Part shown: one piece after another, positions 16,267-22,809 of the stretch
Layout of the letters: every line of letters starts with the position of its first letter
How positions within the stretch are numbered: position 1 is the stretch's first letter
Assembly: GCA_020429185.1 (NCBI GenBank)
Contig: JAGQLO010000010.1
Span: forward strand, 1 to 38,908
Direction of reading: 5' to 3'
DNA from: Candidatus Doudnabacteria bacterium
GTDB taxonomy: Bacteria > Patescibacteriota > JABMPQ01 > JAGQLO01
DNA length: 38,908 bases
Made by a program: the position numbers and the translations under genes
Notes under the pieces: generated by a model
What the model saw: only the letters and a program-made list of their open reading frames with translations
Database searches by the model: none
Told to the model about the DNA's origin: nothing

Positions 16267-16353
16267 GCCGAGGTGGCGGAACTGGTAGACGCGCGGGACT
16301 CAAAATCCCGTGGTGGCAACACCGTGAGGGTTCAAGTCCCTCCCTCGGTACCA
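16267..16353 (+). tRNA. tRNA-Leu (anticodon CAA)
   Basis: An 87-nt class II tRNA with acceptor GCCGAGG/CCTCGGT (one G-U pair), D-loop GGTAGAC, anticodon stem CGGGA/TCCCG with loop CTCAAAA giving anticodon CAA (reads UUG), a long variable arm, the T-arm GGTTCAAGTCC and an encoded CCA at 16351-16353. Confidence 0.95.
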
Positions 16354-16369
16354 ACTTGAAGATCGGGAT

Positions 16370-16456
16370 GGGGATGTGGCGGAATTGGTAGACGCGCATG
16401 GTTCAGGGCCATGTGGTGGCAACACCATGAGAGTTCGAGTCTCTCCATCCCCACCA
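16370..16456 (+). tRNA. tRNA-Leu (anticodon CAG)
   Basis: An 87-nt class II tRNA with a perfect acceptor GGGGATG/CATCCCC, anticodon stem CATGG/CCATG with loop TTCAGGG giving anticodon CAG (reads CUG), a long variable arm, the T-arm GAGTTCGAGTCTC and an encoded CCA at 16454-16456. It lies 16 bp after the first tRNA-Leu in the same transcript. Confidence 0.95.
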
Positions 16457-16464
16457 GAAAACAG

Positions 16465-16488
16465 AACGCGCCGTAAGGCGTTGTTTTT
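16465..16488 (+). terminator. Terminator of the tRNA-Leu transcript
   Basis: AACGC pairs with GCGTT around GCCGTAAG (inner CC/GG pairing possible), followed by TTGTTTTTATT. It begins 8 bp after the second tRNA. Confidence 0.7.
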
Positions 16489-16493
16489 ATTCC

Positions 16494-16520
16494 AAAAAGA
16501 AAAGAGACGCACAAGGCGTC
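16494..16520 (-). terminator. Terminator of the receiver-like gene
   Basis: Minus strand: GACGC pairs with GCGTC around a 5-nt loop, then TCTTTTCTTTTT. The hairpin starts 4 bp after the TAG stop of the receiver-like gene. Confidence 0.65.
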
Positions 16521-16524
16521 GTCA

Positions 16525-17001
16525 CTAAAGATCAAAGGCGGCATCGAGCGTGAAAATGGCACTAAAGGCGAAACTCGTCGTTCCCCTGCGCTGCAACGCG
16601 GCCCACGAAAAGCGACCGGCAGCAACGTCAGAAACGTACACTTCATCTTCACGACTCAGAACGCAATCCGTCACCACCACAATAGGCGTATCCCGAAGCG
16701 TTCGTTCCGCCACTAACCTCCGAAGCAGGATGAGTCCCCAAAACGGATCGCCATTACCCTGCAGATCCGGATCGAATAAGACGAAGCAGGGATAGCTCTC
16801 AACGGTCATCACGCCGGACGAACAGATTTGCCATAGATCCCCGTCCCCCACAGCATCCGCAGTCACACCCGAAATCACACGATACTGCGGAAAGAACTGT
16901 ACAAGACTATGGATCAACTGTTCGTGCGCCCGACCGTCTGCCAACCAGCGAGCATCGAACACCAAGACCGATTGTGTGGCGTCGCCACGAAGCGAGGGCA
17001 T
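16525..17001 (-). CDS. Receiver-like (CheY-fold) single-domain protein, divergent
   Basis: This 158-residue protein has no clear family. The stretch CFVLFDPDLQGNGDPFWGLILLRRLVAE, then DTPIVVVTDC, follows the strand 3, phospho-Asp loop, helix 3, strand 4 pattern of response-regulator receivers (compare LDxxLPGxxGxxLLRRL and TPxIxxTA). A Lys-Pro pair expected after strand 5 is not seen, so it may be a pseudo-receiver. The ATG at 17001 (MPSLRGDATQ) is preceded by AGGAAGGA at good spacing; upstream in-frame codons are less likely. It is divergent from the Nudix gene across 234 bp and ends at its own terminator. The assignment is structural guesswork from one motif region. Confidence 0.55.
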   Translation of the reverse strand: MPSLRGDATQSVLVFDARWLADGRAHEQLIHSLVQFFPQYRVISGVTADAVGDGDLWQICSSGVMTVESYPCFVLFDPDLQGNGDPFWGLILLRRLVAERTLRDTPIVVVTDCVLSREDEVYVSDVAAGRFSWAALQRRGTTSFAFSAIFTLDAAFDL

Positions 17002-17063
17002 GATCTTTCCTTCCTGCCCGAAAGGATGTAGATGTGAAAGTAAAGGACAATCGATACCAAGGT

Positions 17064-17091
17064 GTTGTAACACGCACCCCCAAAAGCGCAA
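17064..17091 (-). promoter_or_regulatory. Possible promoter of the receiver-like gene
   Basis: Minus strand: TTGCGC, 16 bp, TACAAC, giving a leader of about 55 nt to the Shine-Dalgarno-preceded ATG at 17001. Confidence 0.4.
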
Positions 17092-17104
17092 GACGTATCG
17101 CGCA

Positions 17105-17133
17105 TTGCCACAATGCACTACACGCCATAAGAT
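17105..17133 (+). promoter_or_regulatory. Promoter of the Nudix gene
   Basis: TTGCCA, 17 bp, TAAGAT. Transcription would start near 17140, leaving a leader of about 95 nt that contains alternative hairpins. Confidence 0.55.
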
Positions 17134-17166
17134 AGGCAGTCGTCAATTCTGGCGATCGCCTCGCAG

Positions 17167-17193
17167 CGAGGTGCTGCACCTTACAACACCTCG
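17167..17193 (+). repeat. Alternative hairpins in the Nudix gene leader
   Basis: CGAGGTG (17167-17173) can pair with CACCTCG (17187-17193), or its GGTG can instead pair with CACC at 17177-17180. The two pairings exclude each other. They lie between the promoter and the Shine-Dalgarno sequence. Confidence 0.4.
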
Positions 17194-17235
17194 AAGCGAT
17201 ACATCGCATCAGCTCTGGAGAGCAGGGGGAGAATC

Positions 17236-17937
17236 ATGGCAAGCGCAAGAACGCCGTTGCCGCCGGAAGCAGCTTCGATTCAACTCGTTGGGCGTCCAAC
17301 GCGGGTCATGGCGTCACATGGGCGCATTGGCCTCGAAACCTGCTGGGCACAGGTTGTTGGTCAAGACGGCAGACCAGTGGAAGGTGTCGAAATGCGGCCG
17401 TACAGCTGGGCATCGTTCCCAGCAAATGTCGTATTTGTCGTGGTGCTCGGCAACGGCAAGGTCGAACTCGTGGAAGAGCTTCATGCACACTCCGTGCCCG
17501 GAGAGCAGTTCTTGCTCAACCTGGCCGGCGGAAGTGTCGAAGAAGGCCAAACGCCGGAAGAAGCGGCCAAGGCGGAAATGCGTGAAGAGTTGGGACGCAT
17601 GCTGAGCCGAACCGGCAAGCTCGAACCACTCGAGACCGCACATCTCATGAGCCCCTGGTTCCGTTGGCGTGATCCTGGTTTCCACGCATTCCTCGTTCAC
17701 GGAAGCGTCGAAGTAGAACGCGAAGCCCGCCACGAACCCGAGTGGTGCCGCCACGTCGTGTGGAACCTCGACGAGCTCGCCGAAGCCCTTCTGGACGGCC
17801 GCGCCTCGATCGCGCATCCGCTCGGCGCGCAGATCATCTTGGGCTTGTGGCAGGACGTGCAGAAGGGTCGACGTGACCCGAACACGCTGCAGCGAGTCAA
17901 GAGTGCCGAACCGCAAAACGCCGATCCTCACGACTGA
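17236..17937 (+). CDS. Nudix hydrolase, ADP-ribose pyrophosphatase-like
   Basis: This 233-residue protein hydrolyses a nucleoside diphosphate linked to another group; the substrate is unknown. The Nudix box reads GGSVEEGQTPEEAAKAEMREELG. The metal-binding Glu residues of the ExxEE core are kept, but the consensus Arg is Ala and the earlier Glu is Gln. N-terminal strands (VVFVVVLGNGKVELVEELHAHSVPGEQFLLNLAGG) resemble ADP-ribose pyrophosphatases. AGGGGGAG lies 4 nt before the ATG. G+C is high (42 of 60 in 17761-17820) with many GCC, GGC and CTG codons, unlike glyA next door. It is a single-gene unit with its own promoter; its stop sits inside the terminator hairpin. Confidence 0.88.
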   Translation: MASARTPLPPEAASIQLVGRPTRVMASHGRIGLETCWAQVVGQDGRPVEGVEMRPYSWASFPANVVFVVVLGNGKVELVEELHAHSVPGEQFLLNLAGGSVEEGQTPEEAAKAEMREELGRMLSRTGKLEPLETAHLMSPWFRWRDPGFHAFLVHGSVEVEREARHEPEWCRHVVWNLDELAEALLDGRASIAHPLGAQIILGLWQDVQKGRRDPNTLQRVKSAEPQNADPHD

Positions 17938-17956
17938 GGACCGGCGATTTTCTTTT
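17919..17956 (+). terminator. Terminator containing the Nudix stop codon
   Basis: A 12-position stem with one A/C mismatch (CGCCG-A-TCCTCA against TGAGGA-C-CGGCG), loop CGAC, then ATTTTCTTTT. The TGA stop (17935-17937) is the first triplet of the descending arm. It may also act weakly on convergent glyA. Confidence 0.85.
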
Positions 17957-17966
17957 GCGCTACTAC

Positions 17967-19232
17967 TTACGCAGCCTGAGAAACTTCCTCTACGAACGAT
18001 TCAGGAATCGGAAACGCTTCGGCAAGCTCATCAACCACCTTCTTTCCCGCAGCAATGACCGCCTCGTCTTCTGGAGCATCGACAATATCTGCCATCACAC
18101 TCGCAAGGATTCGCATCTGCTCTTCCTTCATACCACGTGTCGTCAACCCAGGAGTTCCCAAGCGAATACCAGAAGGCTTAAACGGCGGAGCTGGGTCATA
18201 TGGAATCGAATTTGCGTTCACAACAATACCCGCACGTTCTAATGCAACAGCAGCGTCTTTTCCAGAAAGGTTCTTGTTCTGCATATCTACAAGAATCAAG
18301 TGGTTATCAGTTCCACCTGAAATCAGATTCCAATCACGCGCCATCAACCCTTCGGCAAGCACAGCGGCATTCGTAATAATCTGCGCCGCATACTCCTTAA
18401 ACGAAGGAGCAGCCGCCTCCTTCAATGCAACAGCAATTCCGGCTGTTGTGTGATTGTGTGGACCCCCTTGCAAAAATGGGAAAACAGCACGGTCAATCGC
18501 CTTCGCGTACTCTTCTTTACAGAGAATCATGCCCCCACGAGGACCACGCAACGTTTTGTGCGTCGTTGTCGTGACAACGCCGGCATGTGGCACAGGATCA
18601 GGATGAACATCCGCAGCAATGAGGCCAGCCACATGTGCAATATCTGCCACACACACCGCTCCAACCTCATCGGCAATCTCCTTAAAGGCAGCATAGTCAA
18701 AGAAGCGCGGATACGCTGTCGCTCCAGACACGATCACCTTTGGCTTATGCTTCTTCGCTAGATCACGCACCACATCGAAATCAATCAGATGTGTCTTTGG
18801 GTCTACAGGATACTGCACCGCGTTGTAGAACTTAGAGGTCTGAGAAGCCTTCCACCCATGTGTAAGATGACCGCCCATATCGAGCGCCATCCCCATAATG
18901 GTGTCACCCACCTCTGCAAGCGCCACATACATCGCCAAGTTGGCCGGTGAACCAGAATACGGCTGCACATTGGCATGATCCGCACCAAACAACGACGTAG
19001 CACGCGAGATCGCCAACGCTTCAATTTCATCAATATTCGCCTGGCCCTGGTAATACCGCTTCCCGGCATACCCTTCCGAATATTTGTTCGTAAGCGAAGA
19101 GCCAGTCGCTTCCATCACCGCCTTCGACACATAGTTTTCAGAAGGGATCATACGCAGCGTCTCGCGCTGACGCACGTCTTCCTGCTGAATCAACTTCGCA
19201 ATTTCTGGATCGGTCTTGGTGAGCACATTCAT
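17967..19232 (-). CDS. glyA: Serine hydroxymethyltransferase
   Basis: PLP enzyme converting serine and tetrahydrofolate to glycine and methylene-tetrahydrofolate. The 421-residue protein is of normal length. Visible motifs: RMIPSENYVS, NKYSEGYAGKRYYQG, NVQPYSGSPANLAMY, DIAHVAGLIAADVHP and the PLP-binding Lys226 in TTTTHKTLRGPRGG, then FPFLQGGPHNH and IRLGTPGLTTRGM. The start is MNVLTKTDPEIAKLI; no Shine-Dalgarno sequence precedes it. An 8-bp inverted repeat and a duplicated TTGAAC lie in the upstream region. It is convergent with the Nudix gene. Confidence 0.97.
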   Translation of the reverse strand: MNVLTKTDPEIAKLIQQEDVRQRETLRMIPSENYVSKAVMEATGSSLTNKYSEGYAGKRYYQGQANIDEIEALAISRATSLFGADHANVQPYSGSPANLAMYVALAEVGDTIMGMALDMGGHLTHGWKASQTSKFYNAVQYPVDPKTHLIDFDVVRDLAKKHKPKVIVSGATAYPRFFDYAAFKEIADEVGAVCVADIAHVAGLIAADVHPDPVPHAGVVTTTTHKTLRGPRGGMILCKEEYAKAIDRAVFPFLQGGPHNHTTAGIAVALKEAAAPSFKEYAAQIITNAAVLAEGLMARDWNLISGGTDNHLILVDMQNKNLSGKDAAVALERAGIVVNANSIPYDPAPPFKPSGIRLGTPGLTTRGMKEEQMRILASVMADIVDAPEDEAVIAAGKKVVDELAEAFPIPESFVEEVSQAA

Positions 19233-19244
19233 ACAATTGAACTA

Positions 19245-19283
19245 CTTGAACACAACTAACTTCTTTCACGCGACATGTTCAAG
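19245..19283. repeat. Inverted repeat upstream of glyA
   Basis: CTTGAACA (19245-19252) and TGTTCAAG (19276-19283) are perfect 8-bp inverted arms 23 bp apart, inside the 66-bp gap between glyA and the MFS gene. An extra TTGAAC lies at 19238-19243. A regulator-binding site is possible; the downstream arm also resembles a -35 box for glyA. Confidence 0.4.
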
Positions 19284-19298
19284 ATCAGTAGGTCATAT

Positions 19299-20474
19299 CT
19301 AAAGAAGGAGGAGAAGAAGTGACAAGAGCGCTGCAGGAATAAACGCAGCAGCTAGGTTTTCCGCAAATACGAATAACAGAATAGCAGCTACGGTACCCGC
19401 GAGAAACTTTCCAAAGGCAACCCACTGGTTCCACAGAATGACAAGCGCAATACGATCCGCTCGGTCCGTTTTATCATACGCCTTCGTTGCATTCATGATC
19501 GACACAAACGAACGCGCCCATTTAGAACCAGTGTCTAACATAAACACCTGCGTCGCACTCGAAGCAAACGAACGCAGCACCCAAACACCAGACATCACAA
19601 TCGTACTCACACGCTGAAGACCTTTCCCTTTTCGTTTTCCTTTTTTCGTACGGCGATCTGCAAGCATTCCCGCAAAGAACGTCAGTAATCCTGTTACCAA
19701 CGTTGCCGACCCAGCAATCCATCCAAACACGACATAATCCTGCACAACCAAGAACACAAAAATTGGCCACAAAAAGACGAGCACAATCTCCTCTCCCCAT
19801 CCCATCAGCCCAACCGCAAACCGACGAATATCCTTCTTTCGTAATAACCGAAACGGAGCAAAATATGAAAACTTGTACGGACGCACGTTCTCACGTGTCG
19901 TAAACAAAGGAATCAGCGACGCGCCTTGTACAAGACCCGTAATCACCAACAACACAACAAATGAAGCGCGATCCACAATGAAGCCTCCTGCAATAGGTGC
20001 CACAGACGCAGCTACCAGCGTAAGCAATACAATCAAACTAAAGTCACGTCCCCGAGCGTCCTTACGTGCATTCGCGGCCATGTCGGCATGAAAGCCCGTC
20101 CAGTAAAACGACAGGTAGATCTGATAAAACACCACAGAAATCACGAATGCAGGCGCCCACATCGGAGCCCATGCCAACATCACATAGTTCATCACAGCAA
20201 ACGGAATAGCGGCCGCGATCGTGCGTTCATAGCCATACTGGGCCGTAAACTTTCCAAACAGCGGGTTTATAAAGAAGCGCAACAAATACCCACCCGCGTG
20301 CCCAGCCATAATCTGCCAAGGCTCGAATCCAATCTGATACAGATAGATCGCAGAAAAGAGCGCGAACATCGCACTCCCAAACACATTCAAAAAACGTGAC
20401 AACGCCAACTCCGCTACTTCACGTCGCGGATTGAAATGAACTGCAAAGAAATCTCCAATGGGATGAGAAGGCAT
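19299..20474 (-). CDS. Major facilitator superfamily transporter
   Basis: This 391-residue inner-membrane protein has about 12 hydrophobic segments in two halves, separated by a basic cytoplasmic loop (YFAPFRLLRKKDIRRF). A second basic loop, ADRRTKKGKRKGKG, matches the loop between helices in the C-terminal half of MFS proteins. RGRDFSLIVLLTLVAASVAPIAGGFIVD is typical of helices 5-6. The C-terminus is unusually Leu-rich (AALLSLLLLLL). The substrate is unknown. It lies 42 bp after tsaC with no obvious terminator between, so cotranscription is likely. Confidence 0.82.
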   Translation of the reverse strand: MPSHPIGDFFAVHFNPRREVAELALSRFLNVFGSAMFALFSAIYLYQIGFEPWQIMAGHAGGYLLRFFINPLFGKFTAQYGYERTIAAAIPFAVMNYVMLAWAPMWAPAFVISVVFYQIYLSFYWTGFHADMAANARKDARGRDFSLIVLLTLVAASVAPIAGGFIVDRASFVVLLVITGLVQGASLIPLFTTRENVRPYKFSYFAPFRLLRKKDIRRFAVGLMGWGEEIVLVFLWPIFVFLVVQDYVVFGWIAGSATLVTGLLTFFAGMLADRRTKKGKRKGKGLQRVSTIVMSGVWVLRSFASSATQVFMLDTGSKWARSFVSIMNATKAYDKTDRADRIALVILWNQWVAFGKFLAGTVAAILLFVFAENLAAAFIPAALLSLLLLLL

Positions 20475-20516
20475 GTCTGTAACCGTTGCTCAAGAGCCGA
20501 ATACAGACACAGCCTA

Positions 20517-21152
20517 TCAGGCTCGCATCACGACAGAAAGCGGGACAACTCCCTCGCGAATCAGCTCAATGTCACTGTCTTTTTCTCCAGCAATGCGAAC
20601 CACCGTGGAAATACGATCTTTCTTCAGCGTTCCACCATCAACCAACAAATCAACATCCGCTCGAACCTCAGGCTGCAAGTCTTCAAGTGCGTATGTAGTT
20701 GTTCCACCCGAACGATTTGCACTGGTTGCAATCAAAGGAACGCCCATTTCTCGAGTGACCTCACGAATAAACGGATGCGAAGAAATTCGGATGCTGATCT
20801 CGCCTTCTTCATCAACGATATTCGGAGCAAGTTCCAGGCCAGGTTGTGCCAACACGCGCAGCGTCAACGGTCCCGGCAAGGTAGCGTCTGCAATCGCACG
20901 AACGCGTTCAAATGGCACCGCATATTCAGCCAACTGCGTGTGATCTGCCAAGAACACAGGAAATGGCACACCGGGGTCACGACGCTTCGCTGCGCGCACA
21001 GCCTCTACCGCCTTCGACTGTGTCGCATCTGCCAAAATGCCATACGCCGTTTCCGTTGGAGCCACCACAATACCGCCTGAACGGAGAACCGTAAGCGTAC
21101 GCTCAAGCGCATCGGACGCTGTTACTTCAACAGATGGAGTTTCAGATGTCAT
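20517..21152 (-). CDS. tsaC: L-threonylcarbamoyladenylate synthase (Sua5/YciO/YrdC family)
   Basis: It makes threonylcarbamoyl-AMP from Thr, bicarbonate and ATP for t6A37 modification of ANN-decoding tRNAs. The 211-residue single-domain protein shows GGIVVAPTETAYGILADA, KRRDPGVPFPVFL, LPGPLTLRV, ISIRISSHPFIREVT, VPLIATSANRSGG and VDGGTLKKDRISTVV, all in YrdC order. There is no Sua5 C-terminal extension. The ATG is 17 bp after the GlmU-like gene and no Shine-Dalgarno sequence is seen, so it is probably the middle gene of a three-gene unit. Confidence 0.93.
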   Translation of the reverse strand: MTSETPSVEVTASDALERTLTVLRSGGIVVAPTETAYGILADATQSKAVEAVRAAKRRDPGVPFPVFLADHTQLAEYAVPFERVRAIADATLPGPLTLRVLAQPGLELAPNIVDEEGEISIRISSHPFIREVTREMGVPLIATSANRSGGTTTYALEDLQPEVRADVDLLVDGGTLKKDRISTVVRIAGEKDSDIELIREGVVPLSVVMRA

Positions 21153-21169
21153 AAATACGATACAAACAA

Positions 21170-21937
21170 CTAGGCATTCTGTTCATCACCCAAGCCCTTG
21201 TGAACATGAAGTTCACGCGCTTCCTCAAGCTGCTCTGGAGCATTAATTCCAACCACGTGGTCAACATCATCTGTAAGCACACGCACGACTTTCTTCCCTT
21301 CTTCCACAAAAATCTTCACGATGTCAGTAAGATAGTATTCTTCCTGAGCATTGTTGTTTTCAATCTTGCTAAGCACATTGAACAAATCTTGTGCACGAAC
21401 TGCGTACACACTCGCATTCAACTCACGGATCAATTTTTGTTCGTCAGTAGCGTCCTTATCTTCCACAATACCCGCTAACGATCCATCTTCTGCCTGCAAA
21501 AACCGACCCCAGGCTGGCAATTCACGATCTTCTGGCCAATTTGCCCCGAGAGCAACACAGGTAACATCATCTTGCATCGCATCCAGAACCGAACGGAGCA
21601 TCTCTTCTGTCAAAAACGGCATGTCTCCCATGGTAATAAGAACAGCGCCGTTCCAATCACGTAACAACGTCTCTGCCTGCTGCGCTGCATGACCCGTTCC
21701 CAATTGTTCTGCCTGCTGAACGTATTCAACACGATCTCCGAGCGTTTCACGCACCAATTCACCTTTATATCCGGTCACGACAATAACGCGCTCTGCACCA
21801 ACCAATTCATGCGTTTCTACCGCATACTCAATCAGCGTCTTCCCGTGGATATCAGCCAACACCTTCGGATACGGCACGTTCATGCGCGTCCCTTTCCCGC
21901 CAGCCAAAATAATCGAAACAAATGGTGTGTTCGTCAT
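21170..21937 (-). CDS. GlmU-like nucleotidyltransferase (uridylyltransferase domain only)
   Basis: This 255-residue protein matches the N-terminal pyrophosphorylase half of GlmU, which makes UDP-GlcNAc from UTP and GlcNAc-1-phosphate. Motifs: ILAGGKGTRM, PKVLADIHGKTLIEY, QQAEQLGTGHAAQ, ITMGDMPFL, GRFLQAEDGSLAGIVEDKDA, ELNASVYAV and NNAQEEYYLTDIV. The left-handed beta-helix acetyltransferase domain is absent, and no separate acetyltransferase is in the window. Start at MTNTPFV (ATG); an in-frame TTG three codons upstream is less likely. A TAAGAT box 9 nt before the ATG suggests a very short leader. Another NTP-transferase specificity remains possible. Confidence 0.88.
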   Translation of the reverse strand: MTNTPFVSIILAGGKGTRMNVPYPKVLADIHGKTLIEYAVETHELVGAERVIVVTGYKGELVRETLGDRVEYVQQAEQLGTGHAAQQAETLLRDWNGAVLITMGDMPFLTEEMLRSVLDAMQDDVTCVALGANWPEDRELPAWGRFLQAEDGSLAGIVEDKDATDEQKLIRELNASVYAVRAQDLFNVLSKIENNNAQEEYYLTDIVKIFVEEGKKVVRVLTDDVDHVVGINAPEQLEEARELHVHKGLGDEQNA

Positions 21938-21980
21938 ATGACACAAATCTTACACAGCACTCAACAAATTGACCATAGAT

Positions 21981-22736
21981 CTATAGGGCATCATGTGTGT
22001 GTCCATGATCTTCATGAGAATGATCATCATGGTCCCCTTGTGCACACGAAAGGCAGGAAGCAAGCAAATACGGAAGATTCTGGAACGACGTAATAATGTT
22101 GTCAGCCAAACGCGTTTCCGTATGTTCGTACGTTGTACCAGGACGAGCAATCTTCATCGCAATCATGTCTGGAAATGCCCGCTTCGCACGATCGATCAGA
22201 TCGCCACGGTCATCAATATACGCAAACCGAGCCTCTGGATAGTCTGCAACAGCCTTCGCAATCATCTCATCCTTGATATCACCATCTTGCTCGAAGAAAC
22301 GGACATCAGGCAAAAACGCTTCCAGCCCAGATCCATGCAACTTCAAATGCTGAAATTCAATATCTCCAAACGACACAATCACAGGAATGGCATCCCAGGT
22401 TCTCATTGTACGAACGAACTGAACAACATCTGCATACACAAAACGCGACGTATCTCTCGTCAGATCCTCTAAAACTCCTCGGTACATCTGCTGCTGTACT
22501 TCATCAAGCTCAGCGCCCTCGAGTGCCATTGCCTCAAAAAAAGCACCAGCAGAAAACCCACGAAACATCTCTCCTCGGATCCGCGCGTACGCAGATTCAT
22601 ACACACGTGGATCTAGCCCCAGAACCGCACAGGAAGTCACCTGCAGCAGATCTTTAAATCCCACTGCATCGAAGAGTGTATGGTCGAAATCTGTAAGCAC
22701 AACCGTTTGTGCGTGCTCATGGGAGGCAGTTAGCAT
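21981..22736 (-). CDS. HAD-superfamily hydrolase with CxxC/His-rich tail
   Basis: This 251-residue protein has all four HAD motifs: DFDHT (nucleophile Asp16, acid Asp18), the Ser of VIVSFGD, the Lys of DIKDEMIAKA and the Asp pair of FAYIDDRGDL. A helical cap lies between motifs I and II. The family mostly dephosphorylates small metabolites; the substrate is unknown. The last 24 residues form a CLSC pair followed by a run rich in His and Asp (HDDHSHEDHGHTH), probably a metal-binding tail. The ATG at 22736 is preceded by a full promoter with 6-nt spacing, so a leaderless mRNA is predicted; an upstream in-frame start would precede that promoter. Confidence 0.83.
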   Translation of the reverse strand: MLTASHEHAQTVVLTDFDHTLFDAVGFKDLLQVTSCAVLGLDPRVYESAYARIRGEMFRGFSAGAFFEAMALEGAELDEVQQQMYRGVLEDLTRDTSRFVYADVVQFVRTMRTWDAIPVIVSFGDIEFQHLKLHGSGLEAFLPDVRFFEQDGDIKDEMIAKAVADYPEARFAYIDDRGDLIDRAKRAFPDMIAMKIARPGTTYEHTETRLADNIITSFQNLPYLLASCLSCAQGDHDDHSHEDHGHTHDAL

Positions 22737-22742
22737 ACAGAG

Positions 22743-22771
22743 ACGGTACTGAAACAAACGAAAAAGGTCGA
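22743..22771 (-). promoter_or_regulatory. Promoter of the HAD gene, predicted leaderless
   Basis: Minus strand: TCGACC, 17 bp, TACCGT, then 6 nt and the ATG at 22736. Confidence 0.55.
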
Positions 22772-22809
22772 GACATGATATCGTAGATACACAACAGAAC
22801 ACTCACGCC

